DNA of 64,000 bases, taken from Kineococcus aurantiacus. Lineage in GTDB: Bacteria > Actinomycetota > Actinomycetes > Actinomycetales > Kineococcaceae. The position numbers and the translations under genes are program-made. Of this stretch, positions 14,743 to 23,586 are shown piece by piece. Position 1 is the first letter of the stretch. Every line of letters begins with the position of its first letter. The DNA lies in the NCBI RefSeq assembly GCF_013409345.1, contig NZ_JACCBB010000001.1, positions 3,348,001 through 3,412,000 of the forward strand. The letters are read 5' to 3'. The notes under the pieces were generated by a model. The model worked only from the letters and a program-made list of their open reading frames with translations, searched no databases and had not been told where the DNA came from.

Positions 14743-17253
14743 TCAGCCCCGCCGGACCGGCCGCTGCCCGCGGGGAGCGTGCAGCGCCTCGTAGGCGTCC
14801 CAGTCGACGGCCGGGTGCGCCAGGCCGCGCCGCTGCAGGTACCGGTCCGCCGTCCCCCGCGCCCGCCGGGCGAAGGCGAGCACGCCCAGGGGCGAGGTGG
14901 GGAACTTCGGGGCCAGCCGCCGCGGCGTGAACCGCCACCCGTCCGCGGTGGGCTGCACCGCACCCCACGCCCCGGTGACGCGCTGGTTCCACAGCTGCTC
15001 GTCGTGGGAGTGCGCCAGCAGCGTCGCCGGACCCGCCACGACGGCCTCCCGCTCGGGGACGTCGAGCAGGAACCCCTCCCCGGAGCCGGGCCCGTCGAGC
15101 AGGCCGACGCGCGCCGAGCGCGGGGACCCGTCCGCCGCGGCCCAGGACAGCACCGCGGTGCGGTGGCGCTCGCGGGCCAGGACGCGCTGCAGCCGCTCGT
15201 CGACCGTGCCGCCCCGCCGCCGGCGCGGCACCTCCAGCAGCGACCCCAGCGGCGACCCGTCACCGCCCGGGGCCGGTCGCAGCTCGACGTCCTCGGGGAC
15301 CACCGTGATGACCAGGCGCAGGTAGTACCAGCCCATCAGGGCGCGCGTGGCGCGGCGGCTGCCGCCGGCCCCGGCGGGCTGGCGCTCGAACAGGCGCCGC
15401 CAGTAGTCCTCCAGACCGCGCGGGTCGGCGTGGACGACGTCGGGGCAGGTCGCCCGGCCCCGCACGAGGACCTGCGGGGCGTCGGGACGCGCCGAGCCGG
15501 TGGGGTCGGAGAACAGCAGGCTGACCCGCGCGTCGCGCCGGACGTTGAAGGCCTTGACGGGCAGGCCGATCGAGGTCGTGACGGTCAGGTGCCCGGTGAC
15601 GGGGTCGGGGAACGCCACCACGGGCCACGCGACAGGGGTCCCGTCCCGGCCGAGGGTGGCCATCTCGGCGGTGAGGAAGGCGTCCGCCGCCGCGAAGGAC
15701 CCCGGCGTCCACGGCGCGGGCAGACCGGCGCCGGAGGTGGTGCCGGACACGGCGCTGGAGGCGGTGCTGGACACGGCGCTGGAGGCGGTGCGCGCGGGGG
15801 TCCCGGCGGGGGTGACCGGGTGGGCGGTGACGACCGCGGCGCCGGCGTCGTAGCGCTCCTTCAGCTGCTGCAACCGTTCCCACGCCTGCGGCGTGAACGC
15901 CCGGGACGTCTCGCCCGGCTCCTCGGTGAAGTTGGGGTAGGTGGCGCCGTCGGACCACGGCGCGACCGCCTCCAGCAGGCGGGTGGCGCTGTCCCAGCCG
16001 GCCCGGTGCCCGTCCTCGTCGAGCGCGAGCGACCCGCCGAAGACGAGGAAGGCGCCCTTCAGGTGCGACAGGGCCGCCGTCGGGGACGGTTCGGCCAGCC
16101 GGCCGCCGAGCTGGCGCACCTCCGCGCCCAGCAGCGCGGTGCCCGAGCCCGGCCCGGCGGCGTCCAGGAACGCGCGCGCCGCCTCGGCGGGGAACTCCCG
16201 GACCAGCACCGAGCGGCTCACGACGGGCGTGGGGCCCTCGGGGTCCATGTGCAGCCGGGTCAGGGAGGCCACCGGGACGTCGGCGAAGGTGTCCATCTCC
16301 GGGCCGAGGGCGCGCAGCGGGGCCAGGACCTGCTCCGCGTGCCCGGCCCCGCCGAGCACGGCGCCGTCGACGAGCACGAGGTGCCGGCCGCGGAACACCT
16401 CCGGCACCGAGGGCAGCGGCGGCATCCGCAGCAGCCGGAAGGAGGTGGTGACCTCCACGGGGGCGTCGGCGGCCCACGCGGCCCACGCCGGCAGCACCTC
16501 CTCCACCCGGGCGGCGTCCCACACGAGCATCCCCGCGCACGCGGTGCTGAAGCGGTGGGCGCGCAGGGTCAGGCGGGTGACGATGCCGAAGCCGCCACCG
16601 CCGCGCAGCGCCCACAGCAGGTCCGCGTCCTCGCCCGGGCCCTCCCCGGCGCGCACCACCGACCCGTCGGGCAGGACCACCTCGGCCGACAGCACGCTGT
16701 GCGCGGCCATGCCCAGCGCCCGGGCGTACCAGCCGATGCCACCGCCCAGGCAGTAGCCGACCACCCCCACGTCGGGGGAGGAGCCGTGCAGCACGGCCAG
16801 GCCGTGCGCGGCGGCCGCGGTGACGGCCTCGTCCCACAGCGTCCCGGCGCCCACGGTGACGGTCAGCCCGTCGGGGTCGACCTCCACGCCGGTCAGCGCG
16901 GAGGTGCGCAGCAGCACGGCGTCGCCGAGGTCCTGCACCGCCGCGGCGCAGTGCCCGGTGCCCTGCGGCGCGACCCGCAGGCCCAGGGCGGTGGCTGCCC
17001 GCACCACCGCGGCGACCTCGGCGGTCGAGGCGGGGTGGACGACGGCGGCGGGCCGCTGGTCGACGGCGCTGTTCCAGGGGCGGCGCGCGTCGTCGTAGCT
17101 GGCGTCCCCGGGCAGGTGCACGGCCCCGGCGCACAGCTCGCGCAGGCTCTCCAGCCCCGGCCGGGCGGGCGGGACGGGGACGGCGGGGATCCCGGTGGTG
17201 GTCTCGGGGGTGGTCCCGGTGGTGCTCTCGACGGTGGTGGTCGTGGTGGTCAC
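14743..17253 (-). CDS. Berberine-bridge-type FAD oxidase fused to two FMN split-barrel domains
   Basis: 836 aa. Residues about 35-475 are a PCMH/BBE flavin oxidase: VVHPASTAEVAAVVRAA, then QGTGHC with His101 at the usual covalent-FAD histidine, GYCLGGGIGW with Cys168 where bicovalent enzymes carry cysteine, and a terminal YPNF. A low-complexity linker (480-512) leads to a PNPOx-like FMN split barrel (about 515-660) and a second related domain (about 690-800). GTG 17253 has AGGAG at 7 nt. No membrane or export signal. The substrate is unknown. It lies downstream of a large SARP-type regulator on the same strand and probably depends on it. Confidence 0.85.
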   Translation of the reverse strand: MTTTTTTVESTTGTTPETTTGIPAVPVPPARPGLESLRELCAGAVHLPGDASYDDARRPWNSAVDQRPAAVVHPASTAEVAAVVRAATALGLRVAPQGTGHCAAAVQDLGDAVLLRTSALTGVEVDPDGLTVTVGAGTLWDEAVTAAAAHGLAVLHGSSPDVGVVGYCLGGGIGWYARALGMAAHSVLSAEVVLPDGSVVRAGEGPGEDADLLWALRGGGGFGIVTRLTLRAHRFSTACAGMLVWDAARVEEVLPAWAAWAADAPVEVTTSFRLLRMPPLPSVPEVFRGRHLVLVDGAVLGGAGHAEQVLAPLRALGPEMDTFADVPVASLTRLHMDPEGPTPVVSRSVLVREFPAEAARAFLDAAGPGSGTALLGAEVRQLGGRLAEPSPTAALSHLKGAFLVFGGSLALDEDGHRAGWDSATRLLEAVAPWSDGATYPNFTEEPGETSRAFTPQAWERLQQLKERYDAGAAVVTAHPVTPAGTPARTASSAVSSTASSAVSGTTSGAGLPAPWTPGSFAAADAFLTAEMATLGRDGTPVAWPVVAFPDPVTGHLTVTTSIGLPVKAFNVRRDARVSLLFSDPTGSARPDAPQVLVRGRATCPDVVHADPRGLEDYWRRLFERQPAGAGGSRRATRALMGWYYLRLVITVVPEDVELRPAPGGDGSPLGSLLEVPRRRRGGTVDERLQRVLARERHRTAVLSWAAADGSPRSARVGLLDGPGSGEGFLLDVPEREAVVAGPATLLAHSHDEQLWNQRVTGAWGAVQPTADGWRFTPRRLAPKFPTSPLGVLAFARRARGTADRYLQRRGLAHPAVDWDAYEALHAPRGQRPVRRG
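15745..15791. repeat. 24-bp tandem repeat inside linker of fusion protein
   Basis: The unit GGACACGGCGCTGGAGGCGG plus TGCT occurs twice in a row (15745-15768 and from 15769, differing only at its last base). It encodes the ASSAV-type linker between the FAD and FMN parts, and its length is a multiple of three, so unit changes would keep the frame. Confidence 0.8.
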
Positions 17254-17372
17254 GGCGGGGCTCCTGGGTGAGTGGTCCGGTGGGTGACCACCACGCTGTC
17301 GCCGGGTCGTTGCAGGTTGCTTGTGGATCCGTTGCAGCCGCCCGCCGTGCGCCCGCCGCGCGCCCGGGCCGC

Positions 17373-20300
17373 TCAGGGCAGGGCGGCGGCCAGGTCCTCG
17401 TCGTCCTGCACCTGCAGGGTGCTCTTGACCTGTTGCAGCAGACCGTGCACGGCCACCGGGGTGAGGAACAGGGCCGCCGCGATGCCGTGGACGTCCGTGC
17501 CCTGGGCCAGCAGCCGCGCGGCGCGGTCCTCGGTGGCGCACAGGCGGCGGTGCCGGCGGGCGCGGACCGCCTGCGCCGCGTCGGCGTCCCCGCCGCGCAC
17601 CAGGTCGGTCAGCTCCCGGTGCAGGCTCTCGGCGCCGCAGTCCTCGGCCAGCTCCAGCGCCGAGCGCCGCAGGGCCGCGGCCTCCCGCGGGTCGCCCGCC
17701 TCCACCACGGCGGCCAGGGCCGCCTGCGCGCGGGCCAGTTCCAGGCGCGCGGTGCTCGCGGTCAGCACCGCCACCGCCTCGCGCAGCAGCGCCTCGGCGC
17801 CGTCCACCGCGACCTCGGCCAGCAACCGCAGCGCCTGGCCGGTGCAGCGCGCCGACCCGCCGGCGCGGGCGAGCGCGAGCTCCTCGCGCAGCACGGCCGC
17901 GGCCTCCCCGGGGTGCCCCAGGGCCGCCAGGGCGCGGGCGCGCAGCGGTCGCCAGCCGTACCAGGCCGGGACGGTGACCGGGGGCCGGCGGGTCAGCGGG
18001 TCGAGCAGGTCCAGCGCCTCGCGGGGGCGTCCCTCGGCCAGCGCCAGGGCCGCCGCGGCCTCGACGCCGAAGTGGGCGCCGTCACCCGCCCGGGCACCGC
18101 GCCGCGCGGCCTCGACCAGCTCCCGGGCCCGGGGGAGGTGCCCCCGGTCCAGCGCGACGCCCGCGAGGAAGGCCCGGGCGTACGTGATGCCGATGGCGTG
18201 CGGGGCCCAGCGCGCCCCGATGTCGTCGTGCGCGCCGAGCAGGTGCTCGGCCTCCCGCAGGTCCCCCGCCGACCAGCGGGCGCGGCCGCGCCACAGCAGC
18301 ACGCCCATCGCGGAGATGACCGACCCCTGCGCCTGCGCCCGCTGGAGCGCGTCGTCCCAGGTGGCCTCGACGTCCTGGCCCAGCAGCTCCAGCGTCATGA
18401 CGGCGATCACCCAGAACAGCCCCGGGTCGGCGGCCACGAGCACCTCGCCCTCCAGCGCCCACCGGCACAGCCGGGCGCAGCGCTGCAGGTCGCCGGCGGT
18501 GACGTGCAGCTCCCACGCCACGGCCACCGCCAGCATCCGGGCCCCGGGCCCGTCGCCGGTCGGTTCGGGCAGGTCGTCGCCGGCCCACATCGCCTCGTAC
18601 CCGTGCATGAAGGAGGCGATCCGGGCCAGGGCGTCGAGGGCCTGCCGGTGGTCGTCCAGCTCCGCGTCCCCCGCTCCGTCCGGGCCGACCGGCAGCGCGG
18701 CGCGCTCGGCGCGGGCCAGGTCGACGGCCTCACCGCGCGGACCGGCCATGACGAGGGTGAAGACCAGCCGCACCGCGGTGCGGGCGCGCTCGGGGGCGCT
18801 GCGGGCCCGCGCGAGGGCCTCGCGCAGGTGCCCGATGGCGGCGGCGCCGTCGGTGAGCTGCTCCAGCTCGCCGACCTCCAGCAGCGCCCCGGTGCGGTCG
18901 GGTTCCTCGGGCACCTCCTCCAGGGCGCGCACCAGGTACAGCACCGCGCTCTCGGGGGCACCGCGGCCGGCCGCCACGCGCGCCGCCTGCCGCAAGGTGG
19001 CGGCCGCCTGCGGGCGGCCCCGCGGTGGCGCGTGCAGCAGGTGCGCCGCCACCTGCTCGGCGCTCGCGCCGTGGGCGCCGAGCACGTCGGCGGCCGCCTC
19101 GTGGGCCAGGGCGCGCTCGCCGGCGGGCACGCCCCGGTAGACGGCTTCGCGGACCAGCGGGTGCACGAACGCCAGGGGGTGGCCCTCGCGGAAGATCTCG
19201 GCGGCGGCCAGGACGTCGGCGGCCAGCGCCGCCGCCGGGACGTCCAGCCCGGCCATCGCGGCCGCGGCCACCAGGGGCTGCTCGTCGCCGAGCACCGCGA
19301 CCGCCCGGGCCAGCCGGTCGCACCCGGGGGCCAGGCGCGACAGGCGCAGCAGGACGACGCCGGCCACCGCCCGGGAGCCGATGGCGATCACCCGGTCGGT
19401 GTGGGCGGAGTCGGGCCGGGCGCCGTCGGCCTGCAGCGCCCGCAGCACCTGGCGCAGCAGCAGGGGGTTGCCGCCGGTGCTGCGGTGGCAGGCCGCGGTG
19501 AACAGGGGGTCGGGTTCACCGAGCCGTTCGCGCACCACACCGGCCACCGCCGCACCGCTCAGCGGGGCCGGGCGCAGCACGCGGGTGCCGGGGTGCGCGG
19601 CGATCTCGGCGATGACGGGTGCGTCCAGGCCCTGCTCCCCGGTGCGCACCGCCGTCACCAGCAGCACGGGCAGCCCGTCGAGCCGGTGCGCCAGGTAGGC
19701 CAGGAAGCGCAGGGAGGACGTGTCGGCCCACTGCAGGTCGTCGACCACGAGCACCAGCGGCGCCTGCGACGACAACCCGACCACCAGCCAGTACAGGGCG
19801 TGCAGCGCCCCGAACGCCCCCTGGGCGGGGGCGCCGGGACGCCCGTCGGGCTGCTCGTCCTGCCGGCCCGCCCGGTCACCGGGTGCGGTGGCGGCGTCGA
19901 AGACGGCGGCCGCGGGGGCGGCCGGTCCCCGCAGCAGTCCCTCGCGCTGCCGGGGGTCGACGAGCAGCGGCTCGAACAGCTGGCGCACCACCCCGAAGGC
20001 GAAGGCGGCCTCCAGGGCGCTGGCGCGCGCGGTGAGCACCTGCGCCCGCTCGCCGCGGGCGAGGTGGCCCGCTTCCTGCAGCAGCCGGGACTTGCCGATG
20101 CCCGCGGGCCCCTCGACGAGCACCGTCGCCCCGCTGGACGACAGCGCCTCGCCCAGCGCGAGGCGCAGCTGCCCGACCTCGCCGTCGCGCTCGGCCAGCG
20201 CGCTCGCGGGCGGCCCGGCCGCGGGTCCCGGCGGCCCGGGCGGCCCCTCCGGCCCGGCGGCCCGGACCGGGGGGCGGGGCGCCGGCAGGAGCCGGGGGTC

Positions 20301-21071
20301 CTGGTCCAGCACGGCCGCCTCGAGCTCGCGCAGGGCCGGGCCGGGGTCGACGCCCAGTTCCTCGCGCAGCACCCGCCGCGCCCGGCGCAGCGCCAGCAGG
20401 GCGTCGCTCTGGCGCGCGCCGCGGTACAGCGCCAGGGCCAGCAACCGCCAGCGTTCCTCGCGCAGCGGTTCCTGCGCCACCAGCGACTCCAGCTCGGGCA
20501 CGAGCACGCCGGCCTGGTCGGCGACCGAGAGTTCCAGCCGCCCCGCCACGAGGCGTTCGGCGGCGACCGCGCGCAGCTCGCCGACCCGTGAGGCCTCCTG
20601 GTCGGCCCAGCGGCTGCCCGCCCACTCCTGCAGCGCCGGGGCCCGGTGCAGCGCCAGGGCCTGCTCGAGCAGCGGGAGGGCCTGTTCCAGCGGTGACGCG
20701 GTGGCGTGGTCGACGAGCCGCTCGAAGCGCCACAGGTCCACGGCGTCCTCGGGCAGCTGCAGCGCGTACCCGACGGGTGTCCGGACGAGGGCGGCGGTGC
20801 TGTCCGGGCCGCGCTGGGGGTCCAGCGCGCGGCGCAGGCGCGAGAGGTAGGCCTGCAGGGCGCTGGTGCTGCTGGGCGGGGGGTCGCCGTCCCAGACGTC
20901 GTCGGCCAGCCGGGCGGGGGTCAGCGCCGCCCCCCGGGCCACCAGCAGCCGGGCCAGCACGGAGCGCTGCCGGGGACCGCCCAGGTCCAGTTCGCGGCCG
21001 GCGCGCCGGGCGACCAGCCCGCCGAAGACGGTGAGCTGCAGCCCACCCGGTCCAGCCCCGGTGCCGTCCAC
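17373..21071 (-). CDS. SARP/BTAD-ATPase-LuxR hybrid regulator
   Basis: 1232 aa. Domains in order: OmpR-type winged helix (about 10-105), bacterial transcriptional activator domain (110-255), proline-rich linker, AAA/STAND ATPase with Walker A GPAGIGKS (321-328) and Walker B LVLVVDDLQWAD, a long TPR-like helical region, and a divergent C-terminal LuxR helix-turn-helix (GIAAALFLTPVAVHGLLQQV). Such regulators act as ATP-dependent activators. GTG 21071 gives the complete winged helix. The FAD/FMN fusion gene lies 119 bp downstream in the same direction and is the obvious target. Confidence 0.88.
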   Translation of the reverse strand: MDGTGAGPGGLQLTVFGGLVARRAGRELDLGGPRQRSVLARLLVARGAALTPARLADDVWDGDPPPSSTSALQAYLSRLRRALDPQRGPDSTAALVRTPVGYALQLPEDAVDLWRFERLVDHATASPLEQALPLLEQALALHRAPALQEWAGSRWADQEASRVGELRAVAAERLVAGRLELSVADQAGVLVPELESLVAQEPLREERWRLLALALYRGARQSDALLALRRARRVLREELGVDPGPALRELEAAVLDQDPRLLPAPRPPVRAAGPEGPPGPPGPAAGPPASALAERDGEVGQLRLALGEALSSSGATVLVEGPAGIGKSRLLQEAGHLARGERAQVLTARASALEAAFAFGVVRQLFEPLLVDPRQREGLLRGPAAPAAAVFDAATAPGDRAGRQDEQPDGRPGAPAQGAFGALHALYWLVVGLSSQAPLVLVVDDLQWADTSSLRFLAYLAHRLDGLPVLLVTAVRTGEQGLDAPVIAEIAAHPGTRVLRPAPLSGAAVAGVVRERLGEPDPLFTAACHRSTGGNPLLLRQVLRALQADGARPDSAHTDRVIAIGSRAVAGVVLLRLSRLAPGCDRLARAVAVLGDEQPLVAAAAMAGLDVPAAALAADVLAAAEIFREGHPLAFVHPLVREAVYRGVPAGERALAHEAAADVLGAHGASAEQVAAHLLHAPPRGRPQAAATLRQAARVAAGRGAPESAVLYLVRALEEVPEEPDRTGALLEVGELEQLTDGAAAIGHLREALARARSAPERARTAVRLVFTLVMAGPRGEAVDLARAERAALPVGPDGAGDAELDDHRQALDALARIASFMHGYEAMWAGDDLPEPTGDGPGARMLAVAVAWELHVTAGDLQRCARLCRWALEGEVLVAADPGLFWVIAVMTLELLGQDVEATWDDALQRAQAQGSVISAMGVLLWRGRARWSAGDLREAEHLLGAHDDIGARWAPHAIGITYARAFLAGVALDRGHLPRARELVEAARRGARAGDGAHFGVEAAAALALAEGRPREALDLLDPLTRRPPVTVPAWYGWRPLRARALAALGHPGEAAAVLREELALARAGGSARCTGQALRLLAEVAVDGAEALLREAVAVLTASTARLELARAQAALAAVVEAGDPREAAALRRSALELAEDCGAESLHRELTDLVRGGDADAAQAVRARRHRRLCATEDRAARLLAQGTDVHGIAAALFLTPVAVHGLLQQVKSTLQVQDDEDLAAALP

Positions 21072-21160
21072 GGCAGCAGGGTGCCCCCCGGGGGCCCGGC
21101 GGGGCAACGCCTCGACTCCGGGGGACCCGGGGCCGGACGCGGCCGGGGTGGGGCGGGGTG

Positions 21161-21916
21161 TCAGTGCAGGAGGGGCACTCCGCTGTCGCGCAACGCCTTC
21201 AGCGCGGGGGCGTCCAGCGCGGTGTCGTCGGTGACGATGCCGGCGACGTCCGTCAGCGGCAGGACGGTGAACGGGGAGGCGGCGCCGATCTTCTCGGCGC
21301 TGGCCAGGACGTAGGTGTCGGCGGCCCGGCGGGCCAGCGCGCGCTTCATGGCGGCCTCGTCGGAGTCCCCGGTCGTCAGGCCCGCGCTGGGGTGGACGCC
21401 GGTGACCCCCAGCAGGAACAGGTCGGCGTTGACGCCGGCGGCGGCCTCGACCGCGGCGGCCCCGCAGGCCACGCCGGAGTGCTTGAAGACCCGGCCGCCG
21501 AGGACGTGCAGGTCGACGCCGGGGTGCTCGACGAGGGCGGCGGCCACGGTGGGGCTGTGGGTGACGATCGTGACCTGCAGGTCCGCCGGCAGGGCGCGGG
21601 CCAGGGCCAGGGCGGTGGTGCCGCCGTCGAGGATGGCGGTGCAGCCGGGGGTCAGGAGCCGGGCGGCGCGTTCGGCGACGCGGCGCTTGCTGTCGACGGC
21701 CACGCCGCTGCGGGTCGCGAGGTCGGCGACGGCGGGGGAGACCGGCAGGGCCCCGCCGTAGACGCGCTGGCACAGCCCGGCGGCGGCCAGTTCCCGCAGG
21801 TCCCGGCGGATGCTGTCCTCCGACAGGCCCAGCTCGGCGGCCAGGTCCTTGGCGACGAGGCGGCCGTCGGTGCGCAGACGGGTCAGCAGCAGCTCCTGCC
21901 GTTGGGCTCCCAGCAC
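21161..21916 (-). CDS. DeoR/GlpR-family regulator
   Basis: 251 aa. N-terminal DeoR helix-turn-helix (VAKDLAAELGLSEDSIRRDL) and C-terminal sugar-phosphate-sensing DeoRC domain (LDGGTTALALARAL; FLLGVTGVHPSAGLTTGDS). GTG at 21916 is chosen because AGAGG lies 8 nt upstream; a TTG at 21940 in the same frame would lie within the putative operator. Divergent from the DUF4406 gene, which it probably represses together with itself. Confidence 0.88.
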   Translation of the reverse strand: MLGAQRQELLLTRLRTDGRLVAKDLAAELGLSEDSIRRDLRELAAAGLCQRVYGGALPVSPAVADLATRSGVAVDSKRRVAERAARLLTPGCTAILDGGTTALALARALPADLQVTIVTHSPTVAAALVEHPGVDLHVLGGRVFKHSGVACGAAAVEAAAGVNADLFLLGVTGVHPSAGLTTGDSDEAAMKRALARRAADTYVLASAEKIGAASPFTVLPLTDVAGIVTDDTALDAPALKALRDSGVPLLH

Positions 21917-21937
21917 GTCGGGTTCCTCTCGTTTCTG

Positions 21938-21975
21938 CAAATTGCTTCACGTTCTTGCACGTTCTCGTCTACTGT
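21938..21975 (+). promoter_or_regulatory. Promoter and direct-repeat operator of DUF4406 gene
   Basis: TACTGT (21970-21975) lies 6 nt before the ATG at 21982, indicating a leaderless mRNA. Upstream, CACGTTCT is directly repeated at 21948-21955 and 21958-21965 (10-bp period), and GCAAATTGC forms a small palindrome at 21937-21945. Direct repeats in the spacer are typical of DeoR-type operators. Confidence 0.5.
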
Positions 21976-21981
21976 ACCGGC

Positions 21982-22389
21982 ATGCCGACCACCACAGTCG
22001 AAGCACCGCCCACGAAACCCCTGCTCATCCTCATCGCCGGTCCGTACCGGTCCGGGACCGGCGACGACCCCGCGCTCCTGGAGGCCAACCGCCGGCGGCT
22101 GGAGGAGGCGGCCTGGCCGATCTTCCACCGCGGTCACGTGCCGATGATCGGTGAGTGGGTCGCCCTGCCCGTGCTGCGCGGCGGCGGTGGGGACGGACCG
22201 GCCCACCCGCTGGCCGAGCAGGTGATGTACCCGACGGCGCAGCGCCTGCTGCAGCACTGCGACGGCGTGCTGCGCCTGCCCGGCGCCTCCCGCGGGGCGG
22301 ACCAGGACGTCGCCCTCGCCGAGGGGCTGGGGCTGCCCGTCTACCGCGACGTGGAGCAGATCCCGTTCGCGGTCCCGCCGGCCCCCTGA
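21982..22389 (+). CDS. DUF4406-type (nucleoside deoxyribosyltransferase-like) protein
   Basis: 135 aa, cytoplasmic. LILIAGPYRSG at the N-terminus, GHVPMIGEW in the middle and CDGVLRLPGASRGADQDVALA near the end are the DUF4406 pattern, related in fold to nucleoside 2-deoxyribosyltransferases. The reaction is unknown. ATG 21982 sits right after a -10 with no leader. Divergent from a DeoR regulator, which hints at nucleoside or sugar-phosphate metabolism. Confidence 0.8.
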   Translation: MPTTTVEAPPTKPLLILIAGPYRSGTGDDPALLEANRRRLEEAAWPIFHRGHVPMIGEWVALPVLRGGGGDGPAHPLAEQVMYPTAQRLLQHCDGVLRLPGASRGADQDVALAEGLGLPVYRDVEQIPFAVPPAP

Positions 22390-22421
22390 CGCCCGGTGGA
22401 GGTGGCCGCTCGGGACGCACG

Positions 22422-22445
22422 GGGCCGGGAGGGGGTTCCCGGCCC
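22422..22445. terminator. Bidirectional terminator hairpin
   Basis: A 9-bp stem (GGGCCGGGA/TCCCGGCCC) with loop GGGGGT sits in the 88-bp gap between the convergent DUF4406 gene and the truncated minus-strand gene. An outer GGTGGCCG/CGGCCACC pair brackets it. Confidence 0.6.
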
Positions 22446-22477
22446 GCGGAGGGGAACGTCCCGCCCGGCCACCTGCC

Positions 22478-22693
22478 TCACGGCCGGTGCGTGAGGTCGA
22501 CGACGCGTCCGGGGTCGCCGTGGGGGGAGTCCACGACCACCGTGCCGCCGAGGTGGAGGCGCTCGTCCTCGCGGTGGCGGGCCCGCAGCAGCGTCTCGTC
22601 GCCGTGCAGGTGCGCCACCTCGAAGAACACCTCGTCGCGCACGAAACCCTCCCCGGAGAACTCCGAGCCGGGGAAGACGCCGTGCCGGCGACT
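22478..22693 (-). pseudogene. C-terminal remnant of an unidentified gene at the island edge
   Basis: Read on the minus strand, the last ~67 codons look like real protein (HGVFPGSEFSGEGF, VFFEVAHLHGDETLL, GGTVVVDSPHGDPGRVVDL, stop at 22478-22480). Upstream of about 22693 the frame turns into Ser/Arg-rich nonsense and reaches a stop with no plausible start. I do not recognise the family. It appears cut by the left boundary of the accessory island. Confidence 0.55.
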
Positions 22694-23044
22694 TCGCCGG
22701 GAATCGCAGGAGCTGGAGGATCGGGCAGAGGACGAAACGGTTCGGACCGTGGCTGCGGGTCCTCGGGGTCCGTGCGATCAGGTGGCTTGGGACACGATCC
22801 TCGATCCACCTCTACGCCAATCGTGGTTCATCGGTGACTGGGGCTCGCTCGTCGCCGAGCTGCCGTCACCGGGGTGGGGCGGTGCCGACGCTGACCGACG
22901 CGGGCCCCTGGCTGTGACTGCTCGCAGATCGACGAGACCGTGAGGTCGTCGAGCACGCGCAGCGCGGGATGACCGTGAGGTCGCTGACTTCAGACGCCGT
23001 GCCGTGAAGACACCGGTCCGAGGGGCCCACCTGGCGAGGAACCC
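22694..23044. other. No convincing gene; cassette-end repeats
   Basis: A short plus-strand reading frame around 22790-22940 exists but has no recognisable domain, start or ribosome binding site. The only clear structure is the pair of island repeats at 22936-22982. This may be the remains of a decayed cassette. Confidence 0.5.
22936..22982 (+). repeat. Island repeat, two copies
   Basis: GACCGTGAGGTC at 22936-22947 (itself GACC/GGTC around GTGA, flanked by CGAC and GTCG) and again at 22971-22982. The second copy is preceded by the hairpin CGCGC-A-GCGCG (22956-22966). Copies are 35 bp apart, 63 bp downstream of the 3' end of the next minus-strand gene. Confidence 0.8.
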
Positions 23045-23398
23045 TCAGTCCAGGGAGGGGCGGGTGACCTCACCGACGAGCAGGGCCAAGGTGGTGCCGT
23101 CGTCGGCTTCCCAGTGCTGCAGGGTGCCCTCGGGCTCCTCGAAGCGGACGAAGCCGGCTGTGGCCAGTCGACGACGTGCCTTCTCGCTGGCGATGACCTT
23201 CGAGCCGCAGTGACCGGTGCCGGGGCAGCAGCCCATCGAGTTGAGCACGACGACGTCAGCGGTGGACAGCAGCACGCCCTGACGCTTGGCGACGTCGTGG
23301 ATGAGGTGGTGCAGGCGGGTGCCGTCCCAGAAGCGGTCGTCGTCGGTGTACTCCGGCTCCCCGCGACGCAAGGGGTAGCCGCTGTGGTCCAGCACCAT
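23045..23398 (-). CDS. Hypothetical protein (cassette gene)
   Basis: 117 aa, not recognised. Soluble, with a CCPGTGHC motif (three Cys and one His closely spaced, possibly metal or redox active) and acidic ends. ATG 23398 has GGAGG immediately before it, too close for normal use; a CACACT box 6 nt upstream could instead give a leaderless mRNA. Flanked by island repeats on both sides, so it is a candidate cassette. Confidence 0.6.
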   Translation of the reverse strand: MVLDHSGYPLRRGEPEYTDDDRFWDGTRLHHLIHDVAKRQGVLLSTADVVVLNSMGCCPGTGHCGSKVIASEKARRRLATAGFVRFEEPEGTLQHWEADDGTTLALLVGEVTRPSLD

Positions 23399-23433
23399 GC
23401 CTCCAGTGTGCAGGCAGCGGTCAGCAACCTGAT

Positions 23434-23556
23434 GACCGTGGGGAAAGATCACCTCGCCGGGCCAGCCGAGGACCTGGGGACACGCCAACCTCGCACCGTG
23501 ACCGTGAGGCCGCCCGCAGGGCGCCTACTTGTTCACTGGACCACGACCGTGACGTC
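23434..23556 (+). repeat. Island repeat cluster, three copies
   Basis: A degenerate copy GACCGTGGGGAA at 23434-23445, GACCGTGAGGCC at 23500-23511 followed by a CGCCC-GCA-GGGCG hairpin, and GACCGTGACGTC at 23545-23556. Together they fill most of the 188-bp gap between two minus-strand genes. Confidence 0.65.
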
Positions 23557-23586
23557 ACACGGGGGCCGGCGCATCCGGTGTCGAGG

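Noticed and set aside
17268-20591. Plus-strand reading frame of about 1100 codons
   Set aside because: Antisense to the SARP-type regulator; low-complexity Gly/Arg/Gln composition and no domain.
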